From NCBI GenBank assembly GCA_965153455.1, contig OZ234494.1, positions 9,362,001 to 9,426,000 on the forward strand: a stretch of DNA of 64,000 bases, in the 5' to 3' direction. The notes below the pieces were generated by a model. That model worked only from the letters and a program-made list of their open reading frames with translations. It did not search any database and was not told where the DNA came from. This document shows, piece by piece, positions 48,933 through 60,000 of this stretch (its first letter is position 1; each line of letters starts with the position of its first letter). The DNA is from Sphagnum compactum. Taxonomy: Eukaryota > Bryophyta > Sphagnopsida > Sphagnales. The position numbers and the translations under genes are program-made.

Positions 48933-51645
48933 TTCACTCGCGTCTTCTTCGATCGAAATGCGAAGATGATCTCCGAAACGATTGTCGCAAATCAAAACTA
49001 CTGCAATCTCGAAATTTGCTCGAAATCCGATGCCCAAGAGCTTACTAAATTCCACCAGGCAAATACAGCCAGGCACAGACCTTCTTCCCTCCCTTCCTCC
49101 TCCCGTACAGCAGCAAATCTTTCCCCCGTGCCTCAGCTTCGTCCCGAACCTACATAATTCCGAACCTCAAATATTCCGAATCTGGTCTTCCCGAACCTAG
49201 GTAATTCCGAGCCTAGTCGTTCCGAACCTACTATCTAATTAATTTTTCCACCAAGGGGCTGGTAGCCTAGTGTTGGGTGGTAGTCTAGTACCCGGTTTGG
49301 CCAGTTAGAACCACCGCTCTGGTTCTGGTTACTGAAATATGAACCGGAACCAGGTCCTATTTTGGGAACCGGAACTGGAGGTTGTTCTAAGTTAAGAACC
49401 GCCCAGCCTTGGTTGCCAGAGTTAACCAGGGCCAGGGACCGAGCCTTGTTACGAGCCTGGAAAGGTCGCAGGCCGACAAAAAGGAGACCAGAAAGCCGAA
49501 CCTAGAATGAATTTTTATTTATTTATTTATTTTCCATAACACCGAACCTAAAATGAAGATTCTGTCCATAAGTTCGAACCTGGAAAATGAAGATTCTGTT
49601 TCAACACTTTTCCCCCCTTTCTAAGTTACCTCCATTATTATTTTATTATTATTATTATTATTATTAAATTTCCCCCTTTTTTTAATGCTCCCATGAAAGG
49701 CCCTATTGAGCCGACTGTAATTGTAACTCACGGGAATAATTAATTATTTTTAGAATTGCCAAAAATCCTGATAAATTGGTGCTTGCCATTGCCAAAAATC
49801 TGAATGAAGCTCTCAAGAAGCACAATAGCTTCATTATTTAGTAGAATGTCGAATTGTAAATTACCTTTTATTTTTACTGCCAAAAAATTATTTATTGCTA
49901 AAATAATAATTCATTAATAGGCACCTTGCTGCTGAACCAGCCTAGGTACTAACTAGGGTATTTGGAAGGCACGTTATCGGGTGGAATTTTTCATCCAAAA
50001 AAGGGATGAAATTTTCGTTTCTCAAAATGCCTCACCCTTTTATTTTTCACCGGATATCTGCCAATTATCTCAAAATAAAATGAAAAATAAAATAAAATAA
50101 AATAAGTTCCTACTTACCCTTAAACCTTCTTGCTCGGATCTTAGAAACATATATCCGCCTCAAGTTAACAAGACCCTAAGTCAAGGGCGCTGCACAGGGT
50201 ATGTTTTTCCTTTCATTGTACATGTTTTTGGTTACCTATCCTCTTCATCAGGGTATATCAAATTTGAGGAAATAAAATTAGATTTATTTCTTTACCACAT
50301 GCATATCTGGTGGGTATATCCAGGTAAAAGAATATGAAGTGATTTTTTAAAGCTAAAATTGCCAAAAGTGAGAAAAAAAAAAGAGTGAAAATAGGGTCAA
50401 ATTTTTATAATTTTTTTTTCAATATGTAACCAAACACATTGAAAGATTATAAAATATTTTGTACTTGATATTTGGTTTATAGATAGATCATTTCTATAGG
50501 ATAAGTGAACAATAAATCGTACAACTCTTAAACTAAGACCCTATAAAAATCACTTGCAAATGCATATTTTGTATGAGTTTTGTCACAATGTTTTGGCAAA
50601 CCCTAGAATTTGAAGTTTAAACCTTAGTTATTATTCACATGGTTTTTTCAATGAATGGTTAACTCGACGACCCTTACTATATGGCGAGATTGACTACAAT
50701 AGGTCAAATTCAAAATCAAACTCACACCCACTTGCAAGGTGGCCATGGCCCATGATGATCAATGTTGAAGCAAATAAGTATATATTAAAACCATTTCAAA
50801 GCAATAGAATGTGAAGAAGTAAAGCTTAAGAAAGATACTAGAGTTAGTAGTAATATTTACATAAATAAACCCTTTGGGTGGACCCGATCAACAAACCCAA
50901 ATATGACATTTGCAAACGTAGTAGTCCTCTATACATTCGAATGTGAGGTATTGAATTTGGGAACCATAAGAGTGGGTTGAGAGGAAAATCAAACTTGAAT
51001 GGGGACCCTTTCCCACCCCTCACAAATCCTTCCTCTTGAGATAATGAAGGAAACAAAAAGACAACTTGAAAAATCCAAATTAGTGGTGGCTTCAAATGTC
51101 TATAGGAATCTCTTTTTCTTTTTCTTTTTTTAAATTTGTTGTCGGGAGTTAAAATAGGGTTACATATCGTGTAAGAAGTTGTGAAGTAAGTTGTACATAA
51201 CTATGAATTAAGAAATATGTCTACCTACTATTGACTCACAAATTGTGGGAAAGGTTCTTCTCAAAAAAAATTATAATTTATAAAAAAAAAAAAGGAAAAA
51301 AAAGGTGAAGAACATCCTATTGTCAAGTCGAATGAACCAAGCAAGAAAAAATATCTTCCAACAACTAAAGATTTAAACTAAATTGTGGACTTTTGTGAAA
51401 ACACTTGAATCTCGAAAACTGATCCTACGCATTTTTCTATTCATATTCACTTTAGTCATCCAATCCAATCACTAGGTTGTTGGAGTACTACTTCACATAC
51501 TTTTGAGACACCTCTTCACCAATTTCTTCCTCGTCTCCCCCTTTTCTTCATTTCTTTGAGAGAAAGCATCATCGTAGCCTTTAAACAAGTTACACAACCC
51601 ACAACAATGGCGTATAACACAGTCAAAAGACTCTAATACTCCAAC
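48933..51645. other. Upstream region of the acidic-protein gene and AT-rich intergenic DNA
   Basis: 49142-49231 holds about six copies of a TTCCGAACCTA-like motif, which recurs singly near 49498, 49541 and 49573. 48933-49160 is the likely promoter and leader of the acidic-protein gene. From 49500 to 51600 the sequence is AT-rich with short A/T repeats, and no gene is supported. Confidence 0.45.
49142..49231. repeat. Short tandem CCGAACCTA motif array
   Basis: Six imperfect copies spaced 13-20 bases apart, for example ATAATTCCGAACCTC, AATATTCCGAATCTG, CTTCCCGAACCTAG and TCGTTCCGAACCTAC. They are upstream of the acidic-protein gene, so they could be regulatory or simply repeat DNA. Confidence 0.6.
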
Positions 51646-52270
51646 ACAGGGCCATTTTGGGAATGAGGGTCCAATGCAAGGCGTGGGGAGCCCTGATGAG
51701 TGTGGGACCTGAATTCTCAGAGGTAACCCATTTGAGGTCCTTATCTGGTGTAAAGATCTCGTAGAGGAGGCACCTTAGAGCATCTCCACCGGTGCTCAGT
51801 ATGTCACTCTGGATAATAAAATTAAGTGTCTAAGTTTAGCTGTTTCTTTCTTTTTTGGCAACCCCACCAATAAAGGTGTTACTGGAACTGCATATACGTG
51901 GGAACTACTAATAGCAAACCACATGGACCCATCATTATGATGGACCAATCAGAAATATTGAGCCCCAGTCAGGTCCAAGTTATTACACTCTTTTTTGGAG
52001 GTGCACAACTGTGTTGCACCTTTTACCAGCCACGGCACTCTGCACGAATTTGGTGCAGAAAAACCAATTTCCTGAGCTAAACCGGCTCATTTTGACCTTT
52101 TTTACAATAAATTTTACTGTTTGGAGTCACATTCTGAGCACCGATGGAGATGCTCTTCCACGCAACGTTCCTCATTTTGAGGAACTGTATGTGTAGGTGC
52201 CTCCTCTGTTGCAACAGACAGAAATGTTAATAAGGCAAGGTGCCTTGCACATACCCTACAAAATTTTACA
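51646..52270. mobile_element. Repeat family D copy 1, interrupted by a family B element
   Basis: The flanks 51646-51776 and 52157-52270 together match 56108-56345: ACAGGGCCATT, GTGTGGGACCTGAATT, AGGTCCTTATCTGG, GTGCCTCCT and AGAAAT.TTAAT.AGG. The family B element sits between them. Element D was therefore present first and B inserted into it. Confidence 0.7.
51777..52156. mobile_element. MITE-like element family B, copy 3
   Basis: Best preserved copy: 380 bp, with ends AGAGCATCTCCACCGGTGCT and AGCACCGATGGAGATGCTCT, which are 20-bp inverted repeats with one mismatch. No clear long target duplication is visible. Small ORFs inside are incidental. Confidence 0.85.
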
Positions 52271-52947
52271 GTTTCTGTACTTCTTCACATACTTTATGAA
52301 GCATAAGAACTCCCTCCTTAAGATGAACTAGATACCCTCCCTATTGTGAATGTAAATTACACAAGATAGATGGGCCTGAGATTTATAGTGAAATTTTCTC
52401 CAAGTGCCTTTTGATCCAGGAAGTCCCAACCAATGACTAAATTGTGTAAAGCCAAGATGTCATAGTTGGAATCATTGAAGGAGTAGACAACATGCAGCCA
52501 AATGCAGTAAAGATTGAAGATGTTGAAAGAGGCTTCTCAAATGCATGAATTGAATTCTTGACTCTCATAAGAGCTTTAAATTGGTAAGGAAACAGTGGGT
52601 CACAGTTTTGCACAACCTTGTATTGTGCATGAACCAGGTAAGAAGAAGAAGAAGAAGTCTCTTTTCTTTTGTTTTTCTCCCTTCCCTGACAATTCTCAAA
52701 CCAAGAGTATGGGCCCCTAAGTACCAGGTACCTAAGTATAACCTTTTTTTAAAAAAAATGGGGAGGAGACTTTCATTCTCCATCAATCATGGAAAAGTGG
52801 TTTTTATTTAATGGACTTCCTTTTCCATGGAAGGAGAGTCCCACTAGCCTACTATGATCTCATAATTGAACCAAAAGGAAAGCATTGTTAACATACTTTG
52901 GTTGTGAGATTTCCAAATAAAATACATATGTGGGATTTCCTCCTGGC

Positions 52948-52988
52948 ACAGGATGATCATGTTTTCGTCACACACATGATCATCCTGT
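52948..52988. repeat. Perfect 14-bp hairpin
   Basis: ACAGGATGATCATG at 52948-52961 and CATGATCATCCTGT at 52975-52988 are exact reverse complements around a 13-base loop. No gene or T-run is adjacent. Confidence 0.85.
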
Positions 52989-53720
52989 GTGGGACCATGA
53001 GTCATACCATATACAAGTGATCATGCAAATGATGATATTCATGTGTCACATATCCATATTCTGTTCTATTGTGATTCTGGCCTAGCCTATTATGGGACCG
53101 ATCAATTTCTCCAAGACCCAAGATTCAACAAACCCGAATAGTCGCAAAAGACACTTTTAATCGCCTAAGACAAGTCGAAAAATGGGGTTTTTCTTCTAGT
53201 GACAGTGTGTAGCTCATTTGCTCATGCTTTCTAGGAGAAAGAAAAGGCTGATGGAGTGTTTGTGGAGAAAGGGTCCAAATGCAGATGAAGGTGGGACAAT
53301 GATCCCCCCTCCCTCCACCTCCCCCCTACAATGCACTTTGTGAAATTCCAAATTCCTCAAATACAAAATGAATAGTGTAAGACATCTTATTATCAGTGCT
53401 TGTGAGACAGCTTTTTTTCCTTGGCAAAATTTCGCCAAAAAACGCAGTTCAAAATTCAAATTTTTTGTGATTTTCCAGGTTTTCAATCACCAAAAGTGAG
53501 GACAAAATAGTTTAAAATTTTCCGATTTCTATATTGGGTTGTTATTAGTGTTTAGCCAAAAATAAAGAAGGATGATGAAAGATTTGTAGTTGGTATTTGA
53601 CTTATAGCCAGACTTGGCTAAGTCTACTTAGGTATGATAGCCACTTTTTCTACATCTTCCTACGCATGATCGCCACTTTGGCTAGAAACAAAAATTCTTT
53701 AAAAAAATGGCTATCCTAGA

Positions 53721-53743
53721 AGGGTTTAGGGTTTAGGGTTTAA
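53721..53743. repeat. Short interstitial telomere-type repeat
   Basis: AGGGTTTAGGGTTTAGGG followed by TTTAAGG gives three plant-type TTTAGGG units. This supports a plant origin. It is too short to indicate a former chromosome end. Confidence 0.85.
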
Positions 53744-53926
53744 GGACCCTTTAGGCCCTTATCCTATGCATAGCAACAGTCCTTTATAAATTCAAAGAAC
53801 CACACACAGCAGGGAGCACCCCTAACTATACTACTGTATTGATTATGTTCACCAGAGTGTGTGCAGCAGCAATCATGCAAGTGCATTGAAGAAATGTCCA
53901 TACATAATAATCACCCACCAAATCTG

Positions 53927-53928
<2 letters not shown>

Positions 53929-53964
<36 letters not shown>
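53929..53964. repeat. GA microsatellite
   Basis: An uninterrupted run of GA units of about 32 bases. The long minus-strand frame across it, with Leu-Ser repeats, is an artefact of the repeat. Confidence 0.9.
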
Positions 53965-53968
<4 letters not shown>

Positions 53969-55079
53969 TTTGTGAGCATTTGGACACCTCAAACCCAGAA
54001 GAGCACACACAATGTTTTGCACCACCCAAAAGCAAAGAGAACAGCAAACAACAGCAACGAAACATGATACAGAAAGACAATGCAATATATAGGTGGTACC
54101 TCACTGCAGGTTGCTTGATCCACAAGATGCAAGCAAGGATCCATCACACACCTGCAACCAGTTCATTTTTCATGTAAAAAATTCCATAAAATCTGCAATG
54201 GGATCTTCATGTTGAGATTGTGATCTTGAGCATGTTTGCAATGATACATTCATTGTATGAATATTCCTGTTTCTCATGCTCGAAATTTATATGATTCCCC
54301 CTGTCAGAATGTGAAGTCAGATTAGTGCACACAAACAATACCTTCAGAAGAAAACTGTGCAGCTGAAAGCAGTGAGCCAAGAGATTCTTGGGTTGTGCCT
54401 CCTATGCACCTCCTGGGTTCTGTGTTCAAGTTGTGTACCAAGTTAATGGGCACATCCTCCACACTTACTTGCCGTAAACTGCACTCCAAGCTCACACTAT
54501 GCTTAAGATCTAACCAAAACATCTTTCATTTTTGTTACATGGGGGCACATTGGAAGCAACTTGCTGGCCAGAAAATTGTTCAAAGGCACATGCAATTTGA
54601 CAAAGTACATCGAGCTAAGCTCCGGAGTAGGCTTTGAAAATTCTTTTAGTGATCTAAAGATAGACCCTTCTCCTCCATCAAGAATCTTTGTACAAATTTT
54701 TTGCCTATTTAAGTTTTCCTTTGCAGTCAAGAGACTAGTGCCACTATGGGGTTTCTTTTAGTGTTTTTGTTTACTTTCTCTGGCTACTGTCAAATTGCTG
54801 AATTTTCATGAAGTAAAAAAAAAAGAGGCAAGACATAAAAAAACCTGAATCTTAGGCAGGTTGTAAGTTCTTGCACCATCTTCCAGCTGAAAATTGTCCT
54901 AATTTTATTTTTTTTTATAGAGAAAAAAGTGAAATAAAGGATCAATGGCTGGAACCATCGCAAGGGAGACAAAAAGGGAAGGTCAAAAAAAGGCCCAAAG
55001 ACAAATAGCTTGCAGGAACCAGAAAAAGGGAGAGAGCTAGTCCTTCGCTCTCCCTCGCGCGGTAGGAAGTTATTTCACC

Positions 55080-56075
55080 ATGACCCATCTAATGTCACTT
55101 GCATGCAAATTGTGAAATGTAATAGTAATGGGAGGTCTAGAACACACATTACATGCCAAAGCAATTTTCCTTTCTATAGCAGAGGCTAAAGCACGTTGAA
55201 AGGCAATATTAACATGTTGCCTGAAAAATTGAATGCAAAAAGACAAGGATAAATGACCTCCTAATTGTTTATTGTGGAAAAGACGAGCACATTATTTGAT
55301 AAAATTATCCATATCATGCTCGGGTGTGTTGTGCATCTTCATGGCCATCGAAATAAAATGGTGCTCTTCATAAAGCCCTTTATACTTGCGGATTTTAGCA
55401 ATGGTGCTAAATTTTGCATCTGCACTTGTTGGTCAAGCAATGATGTTTGAAGCCACCGTTTCCCGCATTGGATTAATAACTATCACATCAAAAACGAAGA
55501 CCTATTTTTCTTGGGTCATGTAAAGATCGGTTCATAATGAAATTCCTAACATAAAGGTGTACCACTACTCTCTCCATATAATATATAATGTGCCTTTTTT
55601 TCAAGCAAAGGCATACATGACATCTCAAATGGTGTCATGTGTGGCCATATGCTGACCTCCAAATAGGCAATGAACTAAAATGTGTGCTAGATGCGTTCAA
55701 CTCATGTCCACACTCACACATGAAAAGATTAAATGACGAAGATTGAATCAAATCAAGATGAAAATGCAACGCTGAGGTGAAAGTAAAATGTGCAATGCGA
55801 AACGAAGAAATAAATGGTCTAGCAACTAACCATAGTACTGTCCCCTTGCCCGAACAAAAACAAATGCGGGCTTTGGATGTTGAGAAAATTGAGTCATCTT
55901 CCAAGATAGACCTAAAAGATGTGTTGTGGTGGAAGTCCATAAAAAATGCTTGTAGACTTGGGGGTCTAGAAATTGCCAAACTCTCAAAAGAAAGCTGCAT
56001 ATCCCTAGCTGCAAGAAGAAGGCCATCTTGCGTTGGATGTAAGCAAGACACCAAAAATACACTTCTTAGAGTATG
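55080..56075 (-). pseudogene. Decayed LINE-like ORF end with zinc knuckle and nuclease-like region
   Basis: Minus-strand frames, interrupted by stops, give an ordered series. LAISRPPSLQAFFMD (near 55955) is followed by ARPFISSFRIAHFTFTSALH (near 55810) and a zinc-knuckle-like CECGHELNASSTH (near 55700) whose last Cys is lost. Farther on come FVFDVIVINP (near 55495), GGHLSLSFCIQFFRQHVNI (near 55240) and ASAIERKIALA, then HNLHASDIRW (near 55095). A C-x-C...H knuckle followed by a D-x-V strand resembles the C-terminus of non-LTR retrotransposons that carry a restriction-like endonuclease. That assignment is inference; the family itself I have seen as a plant repeat. Several stops replace Arg and Gln codons. 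Confidence 0.6.
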
Positions 56076-56107
56076 ATGGTGCCTTACTTGTAGGATAAGG
56101 ATCGAGA

Positions 56108-56345
56108 ACAGGGCCATTCTGGGAATGAGTGCCCAGCATGAGGTGGGAGCTGAGTGTGGGACCTGAATTACCAGAGCTGCCCCGTTCAAGGTCCTTATCT
56201 GGCATAAAGATCTGGTGGAATTTTAATGGTTGCAATTTTGTTTGAGAAGGAGAGGAGAAACCTTATGCTTAAGGTGCCTCCTTTGTTGTGGCAGAAATAT
56301 TAATGAGGGTAAGGCACACTCCACATACACTTAAAACAAATTCTA
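56108..56345. repeat. Repeat family D copy 2, uninterrupted
   Basis: Matches the two flanks around the family B insertion at 51.8 kb, and carries a different 60-base middle (TTTTAATGGTTGCAATTTTG region) at the insertion point. It is non-coding. Confidence 0.7.
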
Positions 56346-56941
56346 CCCGGTATTTACATTTGAAGAAGCATGGATTGGTCATGTTCAAGTTGCTTGGGAA
56401 AAGTTGTGTACCAGGTTTTCAAGAGTGAGACAAGGCCTAATTCCCCACCCCACTGCTCACAATCGGATGCAAGATCCAATAATCAGGTACCATAGTACCT
56501 GCTCAATAGATCCAAAAACACAATCATAATCTTCAGTGACTCAAAGTGGATCGTCCATCTTCTTGAGCACAAAATAACAAAAGTGAGTTCAGGAAGTTTG
56601 ACACTCCCACCAACAAGCTGTCTAGAGCTTTGGATGATACAACAACACTTCATTAACAAAAAAATTACTCACAATTTTACAGAGCAGCAAGTATCACAAG
56701 CAGTTCCATTTCTGATTTTTGCAGTTTTTCTACAGGACTATACGTAAGCATTGGTGTTATATACATGACAGAGGATGAGCTTCATTGGGAATGACCTTAA
56801 GGGGTTTAACAATTAGATGTGCAAAAGACTTGGCAATCATTGCACGTCACAAAGAGAGATTGAAACTACATATACAGAAGTGAGTGGTGACTATGACACC
56901 ATATAGACCATGTTGCCTCATCTTTGATGTGCTGAAGTACT
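56346..56941. other. Region without a supported gene
   Basis: No recognised coding sequence or repeat. It would include the 3' UTR of the uncharacterised minus-strand locus that ends at 56942. Confidence 0.4.
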
Positions 56942-57345
56942 TCAGAAACGGCACACAAGGACAAAACCTGAAGCAGGCAACATGATCTGCAAGTCATCAT
57001 CAGCCTCCAACTGCTTGGCCCACCCAGGCATGTTGAAAATTCTACCTTCCCAGAACTTTTTCTCTTCAGGTAAAGTGAGAAATGTTCCTTCACAAGTCAA
57101 GATGTCAAAGTCTTTTGATTCATTCTCAGGGACTATATCAAGCAACTGTGTGCCAAATAACTTCCCCATTCTTGAAGAATTGGTCCATATTTGTGGCCTG
57201 TCTCAATTGTTTCCAGCTTGTATCTGCTTTCCCCCCCAGGCACATCTCTCAAATCTTCCAAACCCAGTTCTTCACAATCTTTGCAGGTCCCATTCTCTGC
57301 TGTTGCAGTTCCATCTGTGCATTGTTTTCCAAACCCATTTGTTCC
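56942..57345 (-). pseudogene. Last exon of an uncharacterised gene, with a one-base frameshift
   Basis: A good acceptor (TTATGCAG) precedes 57345. The frame then reads GTNGFGKQCTDG, CKDCEELGLEDLRDVPGG and YKLETIETGHKYGPILQEWG, and meets a stop soon after. One frame away, starting at the same point, the sequence continues as KLFGTQLLDIVPENESKDFD, LTCEGTFLTLPEEKKFWEG, FNMPGWAKQLEADDD and ends in VLVCRF. The shift falls at a GGGG run (57164-57167), where one extra G would restore a single frame. It is either a recent pseudogene or an assembly error in a homopolymer. I do not recognise the family. Confidence 0.5.
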
Positions 57346-58855
57346 CTGCATAACAGAATTATGTCTCACAGAGTCAAATGGTGCAACAGCAGCAATTGCA
57401 GGTTGACTTGCATGCTAGAGCCAAACTGCTCTGTTCTATTTTGTTTTATTCTGGGCTCTAGTGGTATTATTGTTTCTGCATTGATCTGAAATTTGGGCAA
57501 AGTCTGAATTGTTGTCTGCAACAATGTCATAGATGCCCAGTTGACAACACATGTTTATGGAACAAACTGAATATTGGAAGCTCAGGGACCAACGAATACA
57601 TCAGACAGATGACATGCAGCAATGAATTCCAAACCAAGCCACTCACTGGAAAGGATAGATGTGAAAGGAGGATTCTCACTCAACCCATGCATAAAGCAGG
57701 TCTATGAGATTGCAGAGGAATCTCCACAAGAACACTTCGAAGGTAACATGGCAGAATATGCGGTTATGACATAATGAGAGTTGCTCACAAAGTGTCAGAC
57801 CATCACCTTCATCACAAATAGCAGTGACACACTGCCAAGATTACTCAGTGGACTTCATCAGCTCCCAATGGTGGGTGTACAAAAGTATTTTCTGCAAAAT
57901 GATCTGCGTCCTGAGTTTCTGTTGCATTTCTTGATGCAGCAGGAAGACTTAAATCATGATGTGAGCACTCAAGAGATACATAGCTAATAGAAAGAGTCAG
58001 TAGTATCCTCATTCAAGCTGCAACAAGCTTGTGAACTCAGGGAAGCTTCGTCTCATTTTAGCTTGCTCAGGAGGTTACGCTTCATTTTCATTTAAGCTTG
58101 TCCTTAAGCAAGCATCTAAGCCCAAGGCATAGAGACACCTATGTAGAGGGCAGTGGTTGCAGTCTCCTCCACCCTGAACATACCCTTAAAAGCACACACC
58201 ACTGGTGACTTACTTGGATGGAGAACATATCTGCGTAATGACCTTGCTGGGATTTCACAGTGTATTAGTTTAAATCCATAAGATTCCCTCCTGACAGAGG
58301 AGGTTGTCTTATGTTTCTGGTCAGGCTCTTTCGTTTTTGTAAAGGCCCACTGTTTTTTCTTTGCACTTCAGATATCTGCTGAGCAGCCATGACTCACAGT
58401 AAGGCCCTTGGAAAGGTGTGTTACCAGAATTCAGCACTGCCCTCAACTGCCACCTTGGGCAGGTGTCTTATTCAGGGCCTTACCTACCACAAAGCCACTG
58501 CAAAACATGTAGACCATGAGATTGGCAGAGAAATTTTGGCACTCAACACTGGAGTGTAAACACATTGACAAGGAATTCACTCTCAACTCATGTATTACAT
58601 CAATACTACACATAGAGCTCTGATTGACCCCCTACCCCCTAAAACCCTAAGAAAGCCAAATTACCTCCAAAGCAAATCCGTAACCTTCTCCCAAGTGGCC
58701 AACGTTCTGCTCCAACAAAGCACAAAGGCACATCTGGAATGACAAAACCATACCTGACCAGCTGCTTGTCATACTAAGGACAAATTCATTTAAATTTGGT
58801 TTTGAGAAAAAGGCTTCTTTCTACAGGAGGGCGAAATGTGAAGTCCCGTGCACCT
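57346..58855 (-). other. Possible introns and exons of the uncharacterised minus-strand locus
   Basis: Two stretches read like coding sequence on the minus strand: 57960-57845 (SLPAASRNATETQDADHFAE) and about 57740-57665 (TFEVFLWRFLCNLIDLLYAW, ending at a GTGAG donor). I could not link them to the exon at 56942-57345 or to the upstream candidate with confidence. A family E repeat lies at 58398-58495. Confidence 0.25.
58398..58500. repeat. Repeat family E copy 2 (GGCCCTTG ends)
   Basis: Starts AGTAAGGCCCTTGG and ends CAGGGCCTTACCTACCACAAA. The ends are inverted repeats, GTAAGGCCCTTG against CAGGGCCTTAC. Related to 45265-45390. Confidence 0.5.
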
Positions 58856-59707
58856 TCAACTATGGGAAGAGCTGGTCGTAAGATGCACGTCATCTGGAGT
58901 TGCGATGTGCTGCTGTATGCATAATTGTGACAAGAATGTGCTATCGAGAATCAGAACCAGAGGACACGTCCTGCAACGGATCCGGACATTCTGGCACATA
59001 ATAAATTTGAGAAAACTGAGCGCATTTCCACATTGTTGTTTGTTCCGTGCTTCCTGTGCAATGTCTGATGAATACTGTATCCCGTGAAAGCTTTCTAAAA
59101 TCGTGCCGATGTACAGAACATACCGATTCTTCTTCAGTCAGTCCGATTCTTAGAGCGATCTAAGAATCGCCCAGAATAATACGAAGTAGATCTGCTTCGT
59201 TTTATTCTGAGCGATCTAATTCCTAAAAGAACTTCAAAGAATGGTCAACAAAACAATTGAGACGAAAGAGCGCTGTAAATCTTAATTTGAAAACTTCATG
59301 CATTCATCACGACGTAATCTTTCAACATTTTTGGAGGGGAAAACAAAAGGAGAGCAATAAAATCGTCAGGACTTTACCCTGAGTGGCATGTCACTATTGC
59401 GAGTCTTCAACGCAGTTCTCCAAGGAACAGGGGAAGCAGATCGTAGTCGGCGGTCTCCACTTTAGCCGGGCCTCTTCTACTCGCGTCCGTTAGTTATACC
59501 TCAGAAAAAAACATGAGATGACGCTCGTCACGCTTCTCAACAGCTAACAGCGCAAACTTGTACATCTTCAATCCTTGCGGAATTTTCACGATTCGTCGCC
59601 TGCCAAAGCCGAAGAAGAAGCAGCAACTTGGAAGAAGAAGAAAAAATCCGCCGTGACTCTCTCTCGCCCCGCACTTCCTGAACTCCTGCGGATCTCGACG
59701 AGTCCAT
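58856..59707 (-). CDS. Hypothetical two-exon ORF, possible 5' part of the uncharacterised locus
   Basis: Exon 59707-59564 encodes 48 residues starting MDSSRSAGVQEVRGERESRR and ends at a GTACAAG donor. Exon 59053-58856 follows a TGCACAG acceptor in the same phase and encodes 65 residues, with CGNALSFLKFIMCQN and LVLILDSTFLSQLCI, to a stop. Total 113 residues. It lies downstream of a CpG-rich, promoter-like stretch, which supports a transcript here. The second exon may be spliced further toward the exon at 57 kb. No known family is recognised. Confidence 0.25.
59145..59226. repeat. Nested hairpins upstream of the second candidate exon
   Basis: GATTCTTAGA (59145-59154) pairs exactly with TCTAAGAATC (59159-59168). 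CAGAATAATACGAAG (59172-59186) pairs imperfectly with CTTCGTTTTATTCTG (59195-59209). They lie in the presumed intron 59054-59563. Confidence 0.6.
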
Positions 59708-60000
59708 CACCAAAAACAGACCCGTAAAAACTGCGATAAATTTTGCAGAGGGAAGAAGAAACAGAAAACATCGAGAAGGAAAGGAATTTGCATTGTGTGC
59801 ATTGCAAAAATCCCTCCCGCGCTCGCGAGATCGCAGTGCGTCGTCCCCTCTAGATCTGGTCCGCCCGCCCGCCCGCACGCTCGCCAGCTGCGAACTCCTC
59901 TTCGGTCGCGCGAGACGAGCGACAGGCGACGCCATAAGAAGCCCACACTGAAACAACCCTGTGGATGGATGGATGGCTGAAAACTTCTGAAAGAAAACTT
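59708..60000 (-). promoter_or_regulatory. CpG-rich promoter-like segment
   Basis: A GC- and CpG-rich stretch (for example CGCCCGCCCGCCCGCACGCTCG near 59861) between AT-rich regions, directly upstream of the candidate first exon. It resembles the leader regions of the other genes in the window. ORFs in it are composition artefacts. Confidence 0.4.

Larger units (their letters stand above)
52271..55079. other. Intergenic region without a supported gene
   Basis: Contains a 14-bp perfect hairpin (52948-52988), a short telomere-type repeat (53721-53743) and a GA microsatellite (53931-53963). Minus-strand frames near 52340-52480 read a short stretch like LHNLVIGWDFLDQKALGE, which might be retroelement-derived, but this is too short to call. 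Confidence 0.4.

Noticed and set aside
52340-52480. Possible retroelement fragment on the minus strand
   Set aside because: Only about 20 residues look protein-like and no ordered motifs follow, so it cannot be assigned.
53826-54125. 99-codon minus-strand ORF with Ser-Leu repeats
   Set aside because: Generated by the GA microsatellite at 53.9 kb.
55635-56189. Intact 184-codon minus-strand gene
   Set aside because: It is one frame-shifted piece of the decayed LINE-like sequence, and the conserved segments continue in other frames beyond it.
59537-59956. 139-codon minus-strand ORF in the CpG-rich segment
   Set aside because: Arg/Ser-rich translation of GC-rich leader DNA. Only the part starting at 59707 looks like an exon.
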